Below are positions 34,026-43,331 of a stretch of DNA of 64,000 bases, piece by piece. Position 1 is the first letter of the stretch; every line of letters starts with the position of its first letter. The position numbers were made by a program, and so were the translations under genes. This DNA is from Aestuariirhabdus sp049985285 (GTDB lineage Bacteria > Pseudomonadota > Gammaproteobacteria > Pseudomonadales > Aestuariirhabdaceae). Where the stretch lies: NCBI RefSeq assembly GCF_049985285.1, contig NZ_JBNIEU010000002.1, positions 62,001-126,000 of the forward strand, given 5' to 3'. The notes beneath the pieces were generated by a model that worked only from the letters and a program-made list of their open reading frames with translations, was not told the DNA's origin and did no database searches.

Positions 34026-37000
34026 ATGACCGACACCGATAATACCAACGCCCATGACCTGGCGGTGGGTCAGCAGACCCAAAACCTGCTTAGCCACCTG
34101 CCGGTACTGGTGTGGGTGGTCAATCGTGCAGGAAAGGTTGTGCACGTGGAGGGGAAGGCACTGACCGTTTTTGGCGGCAGTGAGCAGAGCTGGATCGGGC
34201 AGACGGCAGCGAGCCTGTTTGACGATAGCAAAGCCAAGTTGCGGGGCATCTCCCAGGCGTTAAAAGGGATCCACAGCAGTGATACCAGCCAGGTTCACGG
34301 CCGCTGGTTTGAAACCCACTACAGCCCATGGTTTGATGCCAACGGCGTGATCGAAGGGGTTAGTGGGCTGTCCATTGACGTCAGTGAACGTCAGGAGCTA
34401 TCCCAGCAGCTAGGGAATATCGCCAAGGGGGTTTCGGCCGAAACCGGTGAACCCTTTTTTAAAGCCCTGACCTTTCATCTGGCACAGGTGCTGGATGTCG
34501 ACATGGTTTTTGTTGGTCGCTTGTCGGATGAGGGCGATGCCATTATTACCTGCGCAGTCTACGCGGACGGCCAGGAGTCGGAAAATTTCACCTACCTGCT
34601 GGCCGATACCCCCTGCGAAAATGTACTCGATACCGGCATGTGCACTTATCCGGATAACGTTCACCGTACCTTTGCCAGGGACAGGGATCTGACGGAAAAG
34701 AACATTCGTGGGTACGTGGGCGCTCCCCTGTGTGATTCGTCGGGCGCTGTGTTGGGCATAATGGTGGTGCTGTCGCGTAGGCCGCTGGAGGATGTATCGC
34801 GAGTGGAGAACCTGCTCACGATCTTCTCCTCTCGCGCCGCCGCCGAATTGCAGCGCGAGCGTGATGACCGCCAGCTCATGATGATCTCCCAGGTGGTTGA
34901 ACAGGGGCCGGCGGCGGTGGTAATCACCGACGCCGAGGGGGTGATTGAATACGTTAACCCAAGCTTTACCGAACGCATGGGGTATCGCCTGGGGGACCTT
35001 CGGGGGCAAACGCCACGGGCGATTAAAAGCGGGCAGACCCCGGCCGATGTCTATCGTGATATGTGGGCCACCATAAAATCGGGTGAGGTGTGGAAGGGGG
35101 TGCTGGTCAATCGGGCCCGTGATGGTCGCGAGGTGGTGGAAAACCAAACCATTGCGCCGATCAAGGATGAAACCGGGTGCGTGACCCATTATGTTGCGAT
35201 GAAGGAGGATCTCTCCCAGCTTCATCACTCCGAAGCCAGCCTGCGCCGTATCAACAATATGCTGACCATGTTGTCTGAGTGCAATCAGGCGTTGGTGCGC
35301 TCGGTCTCCGAGAAACAGCTACTCGAAAGTGTGATTCAGATGATCGCCCGTCTGGGAGAGTATGAGTTGGTGTGGTTTGGTGTGCGCGAAGCCGATGCGA
35401 TGAAGCCTTTGATGGTGGCGGGCAGTCGCGCCGAAGCCATGGCCACAATCCATTGTGACCCGGAGATGATTCGGTGTTCGAACCGGGCCCGCGAAACCCG
35501 CAACTGCAACTCATTGGTATTACCCGATGATGAAGGGGCGGCAATGCCTGCGAGCCTGCAGGCCGAGCAGATACGCAGTGCCATCGTACTACCGGTTGTT
35601 CATGTTGAGCAGGATATCGAGGGTAGTTTGTGGATACTGAGCGGCCTGGAGCAGGCATTTGACCCTCAACTGCGCAAGCTGCTGGAGGAGTTGGCCGAGG
35701 ACCTGGCATTTGGATTGTCAATGCTGCGCACTCGTCAGGCACTAAAGGAGAGTGAAGCTCAGTTTCGATCTCTGGCCGATGATTCGATGGTTGGTGTTTA
35801 CATGATCCAGAACGGTCGTTTTGTCTATGCAAACCCCGAGATGCACCGGGTATTTGGTTATGACTGTGGAGAGATTGTTGGCGAAAAAACGGTTCGTGAG
35901 CTGGTAGCGCCAGAGGATCGTCAGCGGGTCGAGCAGAACCTGTCCCGGCGAATGCAGGGAGAGGTGAACAGCATACACTATGACTTTGTGGGACTGCGCA
36001 AGGATGGAGCCCGGGTGATGGTAGATGTCTACGGCGCTCGCACCAAATACCAGGGAGAAGCATCGGTAGTCGGTACGCTACTCGATATCACCGAGCGCAG
36101 TGAAACCCAAACCCAATTGGAGCTAATGCAGCGGGCGATCTCTGCTGCGGGTGAAGGGATTGCTATCGCCGATATGACCCAGCCGGATCTGCCGGTGGTG
36201 TACGTTAACCCGGCGTTTGAGATGATTACCGGCTACACCCTTGACGAGATGAAAGGCAAAGATGCACGCCACTTGCTCGGAGACGACGTCGATGTTTCCG
36301 CGCTGGAGAAAGTACGTCAGGCTCTGAAAAAGGGTAAGAGTGCTACGGTGGAGATGCGTGGCTACCATCGCAATGGCAGCCTGTTTTGGTGTGAACTATC
36401 GGTTGCGCCGGTGCGCAACAGCGACCGTCGGGTGACCCATTATATCGCCGTCATCGGCGATATCTCCGAGCGTAAAAATCATGAGCACCAGCTGGAAAAA
36501 CTGAGCAATTACGACCTCCTCACCGGCCTGGCCAACAAGGCGTTGATGCGCGACCGCCTGGCCCAGTCATTGATTCAGGCCAAGCGCCGTGGACAGGTGG
36601 TATCCTTGCTGATGATCGACCTGGATCGCTTTCGTATGCTGACCCAGAGTGTCGGGGTGGCGGTAACCGATCAGGTACTGAAACGCGTCGGGCAGCGACT
36701 GGAGGCGGTCACTCGCCAGGGGGACACGGTGGCGCGGCTGGAATCCGACAACTACGCCATCGTATTGAGTGACCTTGCCAGCATTGACGATGTGGCACCC
36801 AAGGCCCGTGAAGTAATGGAAGCGGTGTCGCGCGCGATGGATTTAGGAACCCTGAGCGTAAACCTGACCTGCAGTATTGGCGTCGCGGTTTCACCCCAGG
36901 ATGGAGATGATGTACAGGCGTTGATTCGTAACGCCGAGGCGGCACTGTTTAAAGCGATGGAGGAGAAGAACACCTTTAGTTTTTACACCAGTGCGCTCAA

Positions 37001-37790
37001 CTCAACGGCACATCAGCGGCTATCGTTGGAAGGGGAGTTGCGTCAGGCTTGCGCTCGTAATGAGTTTGAACTGTTTTATCAACCCAAGGTTGCACTGAAA
37101 AACTCTCGCGTGATCGGGGTGGAGGCGTTAATTCGCTGGAACCACCCAACCCGAGGGCTGGTATCACCGGTTGAGTTTATTCCGATTGCCGAAGACAGCG
37201 GAATGATTACGGAGATTGGAGCCTGGGCGCTGGAGGAAGCCTGCAACGCTATGGTGCGCATCAACAGCGGTAATAGCATGAATCTGTCGGTGGCGGTCAA
37301 CCTGTCGGCTCGTCAGTTTAATGATACCCATTTGTGCCAGCGTATCGAGACGGTGTTGCAGCAATCCGGGCTTGATCCGCGATTGCTGGAGCTGGAGCTC
37401 ACCGAAAGCATGTTAATGCACGAGCCGGAGCAGGCGCTCTCAATCCTCGACAAAATAAAGGAGCTGGGTCCTACGGTTGCGCTGGATGATTTTGGAACCG
37501 GTTACTCGTCGTTGGCGTATCTCAAACGATTCCCCATCGACACCCTTAAAATAGACCGCTCTTTTATTCTCGATATAGCCGAAGATAGTCAGGATCGGGC
37601 GATCACCCGCGCGGTTATTGTGCTGGCCGAAACATTGGGGTTGACGGTTGTTGCCGAGGGAATCGAGTCTGAATACCAGCGAGAGTTCCTTGTGAACGAA
37701 GGCTGTTATTCCATGCAGGGGTTTCTTTTCAGTCGTCCTATTCCGGAAGCCGAGCTGATGGTATTGCTGGAAGCACACCGCAAGCATTGA
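34026..37790 (+). CDS. Multi-PAS/GAF GGDEF-EAL protein, probably a c-di-GMP phosphodiesterase
   Basis: A 1254-residue soluble protein. Reading from the N-terminus: PAS (about 15-125), GAF (about 135-280), PAS (about 285-400), a second GAF-like domain (about 410-570), PAS (about 575-690), PAS (about 695-815), GGDEF (about 830-990) and EAL (about 1000-1250). The GGDEF site reads ESDNY (906-910), so cyclase activity is not expected. The EAL site is intact: VEALIRW (Glu1033), NLSARQF, ELTESMLM, DDFGTGYSS and VVAEGIES, so it should hydrolyse c-di-GMP, possibly with the GGDEF part as a GTP-sensing domain. A strong terminator follows. Confidence 0.94.
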   Translation: MTDTDNTNAHDLAVGQQTQNLLSHLPVLVWVVNRAGKVVHVEGKALTVFGGSEQSWIGQTAASLFDDSKAKLRGISQALKGIHSSDTSQVHGRWFETHYSPWFDANGVIEGVSGLSIDVSERQELSQQLGNIAKGVSAETGEPFFKALTFHLAQVLDVDMVFVGRLSDEGDAIITCAVYADGQESENFTYLLADTPCENVLDTGMCTYPDNVHRTFARDRDLTEKNIRGYVGAPLCDSSGAVLGIMVVLSRRPLEDVSRVENLLTIFSSRAAAELQRERDDRQLMMISQVVEQGPAAVVITDAEGVIEYVNPSFTERMGYRLGDLRGQTPRAIKSGQTPADVYRDMWATIKSGEVWKGVLVNRARDGREVVENQTIAPIKDETGCVTHYVAMKEDLSQLHHSEASLRRINNMLTMLSECNQALVRSVSEKQLLESVIQMIARLGEYELVWFGVREADAMKPLMVAGSRAEAMATIHCDPEMIRCSNRARETRNCNSLVLPDDEGAAMPASLQAEQIRSAIVLPVVHVEQDIEGSLWILSGLEQAFDPQLRKLLEELAEDLAFGLSMLRTRQALKESEAQFRSLADDSMVGVYMIQNGRFVYANPEMHRVFGYDCGEIVGEKTVRELVAPEDRQRVEQNLSRRMQGEVNSIHYDFVGLRKDGARVMVDVYGARTKYQGEASVVGTLLDITERSETQTQLELMQRAISAAGEGIAIADMTQPDLPVVYVNPAFEMITGYTLDEMKGKDARHLLGDDVDVSALEKVRQALKKGKSATVEMRGYHRNGSLFWCELSVAPVRNSDRRVTHYIAVIGDISERKNHEHQLEKLSNYDLLTGLANKALMRDRLAQSLIQAKRRGQVVSLLMIDLDRFRMLTQSVGVAVTDQVLKRVGQRLEAVTRQGDTVARLESDNYAIVLSDLASIDDVAPKAREVMEAVSRAMDLGTLSVNLTCSIGVAVSPQDGDDVQALIRNAEAALFKAMEEKNTFSFYTSALNSTAHQRLSLEGELRQACARNEFELFYQPKVALKNSRVIGVEALIRWNHPTRGLVSPVEFIPIAEDSGMITEIGAWALEEACNAMVRINSGNSMNLSVAVNLSARQFNDTHLCQRIETVLQQSGLDPRLLELELTESMLMHEPEQALSILDKIKELGPTVALDDFGTGYSSLAYLKRFPIDTLKIDRSFILDIAEDSQDRAITRAVIVLAETLGLTVVAEGIESEYQREFLVNEGCYSMQGFLFSRPIPEAELMVLLEAHRKH

Positions 37791-37851
37791 TCTGTAATTT
37801 GTGATGAATGGTCATAAATTTACGGGATGGCAAAATCCCAATAAAAAGTCC

Positions 37852-37886
37852 AAAAAAAAGCCCGACAGAATATCGGGCTTTTTTTT
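37852..37886. terminator. Bidirectional intrinsic terminator
   Basis: A perfect 14-base inverted repeat: AAAAAAAAGCCCGA (37852-37865) and TCGGGCTTTTTTTT (37873-37886), 7-base loop. It ends the EAL gene on the plus strand and accC on the minus strand. Confidence 0.92.
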
Positions 37887-37905
37887 GGCGATCACTGCTC
37901 GATGA

Positions 37906-39246
37906 TTAGTCGGACAGCTTCTTCTCAAGGTAATGGATGTTAACGCAGCCGGTGATGAACGCAGCGTCACGAACCAGATCCTGCTGCAACGGGATGTTGG
38001 TGCGAATACCTTCGATTACGATCTCCTCCAGCGCCTGGCGCATACGGCGCAGCGCCACATCGCGGGTGTCACCATGGGTGATGACCTTGGCGATCAGGGA
38101 GTCGTAGTAGGGAGGTACCGTATAGTCACTGTACAGGTGTGAGTCGGTACGAACGCCGAATCCACCTGGTGAGTGGTAACGGGTTACCGTACCGGGGCAG
38201 GGCATAAACGTCTTGGGATCTTCGGCATTGATGCGGCACTCGAACGCATGGCCATTGATCTTGATATCCTCCTGCTTCAGCGACAACGGTTCGCCGCTGG
38301 CAATCAGCAGTTGCTCTTTCACAATATCAACGCCGGTGATCATCTCGGTGACCGGGTGCTCCACCTGAACACGGGTGTTCATCTCGATGAAATAGAAACC
38401 GCCATCCTCATACAGGAATTCGAAGGTGCCGGCACCACTGTATCCGATATCGATGCAGGCCTTCACGCAGCTGTCGGCCACCTTCAAGCGTATGTCGTCG
38501 GGGATTCCCGGCGCAGGAGCCTCTTCCAGAACCTTCTGGTGACGACGCTGCAAAGAGCAGTCACGGTCAAACAGGTGTACCGCATGGCCCTGACCATCGG
38601 CCAGTACCTGAATCTCGACATGACGAGGATTTTGCAGGAACTTCTCCATGTACACGGTGCCGTCACCAAAGGCTGCCTGGGCTTCACTCTGGGTGATGGT
38701 GATGGAGCTGAGCAGGGCCGCTTCACCATGGACAACGCGCATACCCCGACCACCGCCACCAGCAGCCGCCTTGATAATAACCGGGTAGCCGATTTCGCGG
38801 GCAAGTTTGATGGTTCGCTCGGGGTTATCGTTAAGGGCGCCATTGGAGCCGGGTACCGTCGGTACTCCCGCCTTGCGCATTGCCTCAATGGCAGACACTT
38901 TGTCCCCCATTAGACGGATAACTTTTGCACTGGGCCCAATAAATTTGAAACCGCTGCGCTCGACCTGCTCGGCGAAATCGGCATTCTCTGCAAGAAAACC
39001 GTAGCCGGGGTGGATGGCGGTGGAGTCGGTTACCTCGGCCGCGGCAATGATCGCCGGTATATTGAGGTAGCTATTCAATGGACTGTTGGGGCCGATGCAG
39101 ACAGCCTCGTCGGCAAGTCGCACGTGTTTCAAATTGCGGTCAGCTTCGGAGTAAACGGCAACGGTTTTGATGCCCAGCACCTTGCAGGCTCGCAAGATGC
39201 GTAGGGCAATTTCGCCTCGGTTGGCGATAAGCACTTTTTCCAGCAT
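37906..39246 (-). CDS. accC: Acetyl-CoA carboxylase, biotin carboxylase subunit
   Basis: The protein carboxylates biotin on BCCP with ATP and bicarbonate, feeding malonyl-CoA to fatty acid synthesis. The 446 residues are the standard size. Visible: N-terminal domain MLEKVLIANRGEIALRI, the glycine-rich ATP lid AAAGGGGRGMRVV, and the metal/active-site EMNTRVQVEHPVTEMITG. It follows accB by 30 bases. In many relatives prmA comes next; here a terminator and an unrelated convergent gene follow. Confidence 0.98.
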   Translation of the reverse strand: MLEKVLIANRGEIALRILRACKVLGIKTVAVYSEADRNLKHVRLADEAVCIGPNSPLNSYLNIPAIIAAAEVTDSTAIHPGYGFLAENADFAEQVERSGFKFIGPSAKVIRLMGDKVSAIEAMRKAGVPTVPGSNGALNDNPERTIKLAREIGYPVIIKAAAGGGGRGMRVVHGEAALLSSITITQSEAQAAFGDGTVYMEKFLQNPRHVEIQVLADGQGHAVHLFDRDCSLQRRHQKVLEEAPAPGIPDDIRLKVADSCVKACIDIGYSGAGTFEFLYEDGGFYFIEMNTRVQVEHPVTEMITGVDIVKEQLLIASGEPLSLKQEDIKINGHAFECRINAEDPKTFMPCPGTVTRYHSPGGFGVRTDSHLYSDYTVPPYYDSLIAKVITHGDTRDVALRRMRQALEEIVIEGIRTNIPLQQDLVRDAAFITGCVNIHYLEKKLSD

Positions 39247-39276
39247 GGTAGGATCCTGTCCTGGTCGGTGGACGAA

Positions 39277-39735
39277 TTACACGATGGTGAACAGAGATTG
39301 GCCGAATTCAACCGGCTGGCCCGTTTCTACCAACACCGCCTCGATGACGCCGGATTTATCGGCCTCGATCTGGTTCATCATCTTCATCGCCTCGACGATG
39401 CAGAGAGTGTCACCAACTTTGACGTGTTGGCCAACTTCAACAAAATTCGCTGAACCGGGAGATGGTGCGCTGTAGAAGGTTCCTACCATCGGGCTGGTCA
39501 CCTGGTGGCCGGACGTGGCGGGAGCTGCCTCTTTTTCAACCGGAGCGGCTGGCGCTGGAGCCGCTGCAACCGGCGCGGGGGCTGCTGGAGCCATTGCCAC
39601 CGGTGCTGCCGCTACCATACCGCGACCGGAGTTACGGCTGATGCGAACGGATTCCTCACCCTCTTTGATCTCCAGTTCGTCGATACCGGATTCTTCGAGT
39701 AGTTCAATCAGTTTTTTTACTTTTCTGATGTCCAT
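39277..39735 (-). CDS. accB: Biotin carboxyl carrier protein of acetyl-CoA carboxylase
   Basis: A 152-residue carrier. The N-terminal helix region (MDIRKVKKLIELLEESGID) is followed by an Ala/Pro-rich hinge (about 45-75), then the biotinyl domain with VEAMKMMNQIEADKSG, in which the Lys between the two Met residues is biotinylated by BirA. It is 51 bases after aroQ and 30 before accC. Confidence 0.97.
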   Translation of the reverse strand: MDIRKVKKLIELLEESGIDELEIKEGEESVRISRNSGRGMVAAAPVAMAPAAPAPVAAAPAPAAPVEKEAAPATSGHQVTSPMVGTFYSAPSPGSANFVEVGQHVKVGDTLCIVEAMKMMNQIEADKSGVIEAVLVETGQPVEFGQSLFTIV

Positions 39736-39786
39736 GGTCAGTCTCTTTGTTAAGTAGTGGGGGCAGGTGACGCCTGCGGGTAATCG

Positions 39787-40233
39787 CTATTCGCCCTGAT
39801 TGATCTGTTTCAGGGCGGCCTGAAGTGCGAGTTCATATCCCTGGGGTCCAAGACCACAGATCACCCCTATGGCCAGATCGGAAAAGTAGGAGTGGTGACG
39901 AAATGGCTCGCGTTGATGCACATTTGACAGGTGCACCTCGATAAAGGGGATCTCCACCGCTGCCAGCGCATCGCGCAGGGCGACACTGGTATGGGTAAAG
40001 GCCGCCGGATTGATAATGATGAACTGAATGCCTTCGCGGCGAGCGTCGTGGATACGTTCGATCAGTTCGTATTCCGCATTGCTTTGCAGGCACTGTAGGT
40101 GGTGTCCCGCCTCCTGGGCCTGACGAACCAGTACGCTGTTAATCTCTTCCAGGGTGTCGGCACCGTAAATTGCAGGCTCTCGGGTGCCCAGCAGGTTCAG
40201 ATTGGGACCATTGAGTACGAGGATGCTTGCCAT
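39787..40233 (-). CDS. aroQ: 3-dehydroquinate dehydratase, type II
   Basis: The protein dehydrates 3-dehydroquinate to 3-dehydroshikimate in the shikimate pathway. The 148 residues are typical of the dodecameric type II enzyme. Key segments: LVLNGPNLNLLGTREPAIYG with the catalytic Tyr, the loop Arg, INPAAFTHTSVALRDAL, and VHLSNVHQREPFRHHS with the catalytic His. First gene of aroQ-accB-accC; the promoter should lie in the 189-base gap after dsbD. Confidence 0.97.
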   Translation of the reverse strand: MASILVLNGPNLNLLGTREPAIYGADTLEEINSVLVRQAQEAGHHLQCLQSNAEYELIERIHDARREGIQFIIINPAAFTHTSVALRDALAAVEIPFIEVHLSNVHQREPFRHHSYFSDLAIGVICGLGPQGYELALQAALKQINQGE

Positions 40234-40395
40234 GGACAGGGGTCTCTAGCGGGACGGGTTAAAACACTGTGGTGAATAGCGATGATTTTGACCGATCTTG
40301 CAGCCAAATGTCCATAACTGGCGTGTAACAGGAGGTTACCGGGCAGTTACATAGAGGGTAAATGTGATCTGGTTTTGGTTTATAGGGATAAAGCG

Positions 40396-40425
40396 TGACC
40401 CAGGAGTCAGATTTTGTGTGGGTCA
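40396..40425 (-). terminator. Possible weak hairpin at the dsbD stop
   Basis: Arms TGACCCA (40396-40402) and TGGGTCA (40419-40425) form a 7-base stem that includes the dsbD TGA. Only CTTTAT follows on the minus strand, so termination would be weak. Confidence 0.3.
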
Positions 40426-42252
40426 GCTCTCACTCAGGGCCCGGCGCAGCGTATCCCTGAGTGAGGATACGGAGGGCTCACCCTGCACGCGCAGGTTGGT
40501 TATCTCGTTGCCCTGGCGGTCATAAAACAGGAAGGCGGGGGGGCCAAACAGGTTAAACGCCTTGAGTAGCGCTTGCTGTTCGGCCTGATTATCGGTGACA
40601 TCTGCCCGGATCAGTGTGAAACGCTGCAGCTGGCTATGAATTTCGGGGAGCGGAAAAATCTCTCTTTCAGTCACTTTGCAGGATATACACCAGTCGGCAT
40701 AAAAATCGACGAACACCGGCTGGCCCTGGTCGCCAGCGGTTGCGACAGCCTGTTGCAGGCCCGCCAGACTGGTGATGGTAGAAAACTTGAGTTCGGACGC
40801 CGGCTGGGAGGGTAATCCGCTGCTCGCCGCTGCAAATTTAAACTGCAGAGGACGCAGGGGGTCGACATTGCCCTGAGCAGCCCCAATGACCAGGCAGCCC
40901 CCGTAGATCAACATGATCAGCCCTAGCCCCTGCCACAGAGCCTGCCACCCTTTCTGGCCGTGGAATGTGAGGGCACCCATGTAGATGGCCGATACTACCA
41001 GCAAGGCAGCCCACAGCATGAGTGTGACAGGGCCGGGCAGCAACCGCTCCAGCATCCAGATAGCGACGCCCAGCAGCATAACGCCAAACACGGCTTTAAC
41101 GCTCTCCATCCAGGCGCCGGCCTTAGGCAATAAACTACCCCCGCCCACGGCTAGCAGAAGCAGCGGGATGCCCATGCCGAGACCCAGCGCGAACAGTGCA
41201 AACCCGCCCAGTAGAGCGTCTCCGGTGGCACTAATATACACCAGGGCACCGGCAAGTGGGGCAGTGACGCAGGGGGATACGACCAGTGAAGAGATCACGC
41301 CCATCAGCAGTGCGCCCCCCAGGCTGCCCCCTCGCGAGCGATCACTGAGACTCTGTACCCGGTTTCGCAGGGAACTGGGCAGTTGCAGCTCGTAAAAGCC
41401 AAACATGGATAGGGAGAGCAAAACAAAGAGCCCGGCAAAGGGGATTAACACCCAGGGTGACTGCAGTTTTGCCTGCAGGTTCAGTCCGGCGCCGAAATAC
41501 CCCATCAGGGTTCCTGCGATGGCAAAGGTAAGGGCCATACCCAACACGTAGGCGCTGCTGTAGGCGATAGTGTGTCCTCGGCTGGGCGGATGCTGGCCAT
41601 TGCCGACAATCAGGCTGGAAAGAATGGGCACCATAGGCAGTACGCAGGGGGTGAAGGTTAGCCCCAGGCCGGCCAGCAGGAATAGGCCGATCACCACCAT
41701 CCAGCTGCTGTCGCTGAGCAGGCGGGTGAACTGTTGATCTTCGCTACCGGGTGTGTCCGTGGCGACGCTGGCTAGGGAGGGTTGAGTTATTCCGGGTTGA
41801 TCCAGCAGCGCAATGCGCACGGTATGGGGGGGATAGCACAGTCCGGCGTCTGCGCAGCCCTGAAAGGTGACATCCAGTTCAAGGAAATCACCTGCCTGGG
41901 GGATGATCAGGGGGATGGTAACGTCGCTGGTGTAGACCTCCAGTTCCTGCTGCTGGAACTGATCGTATTTGGGTTTGCCGGGGGGTAACTGGGCGGGATG
42001 CAACGGGGTGCCGCCATCGACGGTAACAAACTTGAAGCGGTTGTTGTAAAGGTAGTGGGCCTTGGTAACCGTAAAGTGAATATTGGCGAGATCGCCGTCC
42101 AGGGTGCCATTTACCTGAAACGCCTCATCCACAGGCAGAAACTCTCCCGCACCGGACTGGGGATCGCCGAACAGACCTCCAAATGCCGCGCCGTGGGCGG
42201 AATGACCAAACAGGACAACAAATAATATAAGTAGGTGACGTGTGATTCTCAT
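40423..42252 (-). CDS. dsbD: Thiol:disulfide interchange protein DsbD
   Basis: The protein carries electrons from cytosolic thioredoxin across the inner membrane to periplasmic DsbC/DsbE-type acceptors. The 609 residues hold all three parts: a signal peptide (cleaved near AHG-AAF) and N-terminal domain with the FQGCADAGLCYPP cysteine pair; eight membrane segments with cysteines in FTPCVLPMVPI and SPCVTAPLAGAL; and a C-terminal thioredoxin domain with ADWCISCKVTE. All six redox cysteines are present. The neighbour order dsbD-aroQ-accB-accC is conserved in gammaproteobacteria. Confidence 0.96.
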   Translation of the reverse strand: MRITRHLLILFVVLFGHSAHGAAFGGLFGDPQSGAGEFLPVDEAFQVNGTLDGDLANIHFTVTKAHYLYNNRFKFVTVDGGTPLHPAQLPPGKPKYDQFQQQELEVYTSDVTIPLIIPQAGDFLELDVTFQGCADAGLCYPPHTVRIALLDQPGITQPSLASVATDTPGSEDQQFTRLLSDSSWMVVIGLFLLAGLGLTFTPCVLPMVPILSSLIVGNGQHPPSRGHTIAYSSAYVLGMALTFAIAGTLMGYFGAGLNLQAKLQSPWVLIPFAGLFVLLSLSMFGFYELQLPSSLRNRVQSLSDRSRGGSLGGALLMGVISSLVVSPCVTAPLAGALVYISATGDALLGGFALFALGLGMGIPLLLLAVGGGSLLPKAGAWMESVKAVFGVMLLGVAIWMLERLLPGPVTLMLWAALLVVSAIYMGALTFHGQKGWQALWQGLGLIMLIYGGCLVIGAAQGNVDPLRPLQFKFAAASSGLPSQPASELKFSTITSLAGLQQAVATAGDQGQPVFVDFYADWCISCKVTEREIFPLPEIHSQLQRFTLIRADVTDNQAEQQALLKAFNLFGPPAFLFYDRQGNEITNLRVQGEPSVSSLRDTLRRALSES

Positions 42253-42541
42253 TACGGCTCGTACAGGGTGGTTAGGGCGCTATCAGCTGGGATTCAGTGG
42301 TGTCTCAGCGGTGACCGTTAATAGGACACCGAAACCCGTGACAAGTTTTCAATGCTACCACAGCCGGTGTCAGGAGCGGATGATCCGAGTCTACATTTCG
42401 ATGGCGATCGCTACCCTCGAGTCGACATTTTTACCGGGCCCCTGCCCGAAGTCGAGCCCCAAGCGCCACTCTATGTTGACGGCATCCCGTGGGCGATGAG
42501 TTAATGAGGGTTGAATTATCGAAGATGGGGAGTTTGCAGGG
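42253..42541. promoter_or_regulatory. Divergent intergenic region dsbD / lipoprotein
   Basis: This 289-base gap lies between start codons on opposite strands, so promoters in both directions are expected. I see no convincing -35/-10 pair, repeat or RNA in it. Confidence 0.3.
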
Positions 42542-43228
42542 GTGATTGCTGTTCGAGTGTTAATGTTGCTGGGAGTGCTGGCCGTTTCCGGTTGCGCCAT
42601 GGATTTTTCGCGAAGCGGGCAGGCCTCTGCGGTTGATCCGCTGTCGGAGCAGCAGCGTCTGCAATCACGCATCGCCTGGTTGTTGCTCGAAGCCGATGAG
42701 GCCTACGCACGTCAGCAGCTAACCACCCCCGAGGGGGATAACGCTCTCGCCCGCTACAAGGATGTGCTGCGGCTGCAGCCGGGAAACCTGGAGGCGCAGC
42801 AGGGCCTGGAGCGGATCGTTGCCAGGTATCTGGGCTGGGCCAAGTCCGCAGTTGAACGGGGCGATCGCTCCAAAGCCCAAACCTATCTCGACCGTGCGCG
42901 CATGGTGTTGCCTAACTCAAAAAAAGTTATTGATGCACAGGCAGGACTCGCCAGTGCCGGTGCGGTGCAGTCCTCGGCCGATGAATTTCCCCTTGAGCGA
43001 GGAGAGTTAAAACAGCGCAGCTCGAAATTGTCGGCGCTTTTGGCTGAGATCGGGCGCAAGGTGGAACAGAGGCAGGCATTCTTCCTTATTGTTGCGCCGA
43101 ATGACGCTGATGGGCGATGGATCTTCCAGCAGATGCAAAAAGGCGCATCGGCACGACTTCGTGGAAATATTGAAATTGGATCTCGGCCCCGGGTGCGTAT
43201 TCAACAGAAACCGGGTACCCGCGGCTAG
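42542..43228 (+). CDS. Uncharacterised TPR-like outer membrane lipoprotein
   Basis: A 228-residue protein starting at GTG 42542. The lipobox is VSGC with Cys18, and the next residue is Ala, so outer membrane sorting is expected. The region about 45-140 is helical and looks like two tetratricopeptide-like repeats (ALARYKDVLRLQPGNLEAQQGLERIVARY; YLDRARMVLPNSKKVIDAQAGL, in part). The C-terminal part contains FFLIVAPNDADGRWIFQQM, which could contact peptidoglycan or another protein. No named family recognised. The DUF2333 gene follows 103 bases later. Confidence 0.75.
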   Translation: MIAVRVLMLLGVLAVSGCAMDFSRSGQASAVDPLSEQQRLQSRIAWLLLEADEAYARQQLTTPEGDNALARYKDVLRLQPGNLEAQQGLERIVARYLGWAKSAVERGDRSKAQTYLDRARMVLPNSKKVIDAQAGLASAGAVQSSADEFPLERGELKQRSSKLSALLAEIGRKVEQRQAFFLIVAPNDADGRWIFQQMQKGASARLRGNIEIGSRPRVRIQQKPGTRG

Positions 43229-43331
43229 CTCCCGGTGGATGGTGTGATACCATCCGCTGCCAAGGACTACACTTAGCCTTGTTGCGCTAACGGCCGGTTA
43301 GCGGCACTGACCCATAGAGGATAAAACGACG

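Noticed and set aside
34410..36063. Two open frames of about 270 residues antisense to the EAL protein
   Set aside because: Both are opposite a gene with intact PAS/GAF/GGDEF/EAL domains, are rich in Pro, Arg and His, and have no family features.
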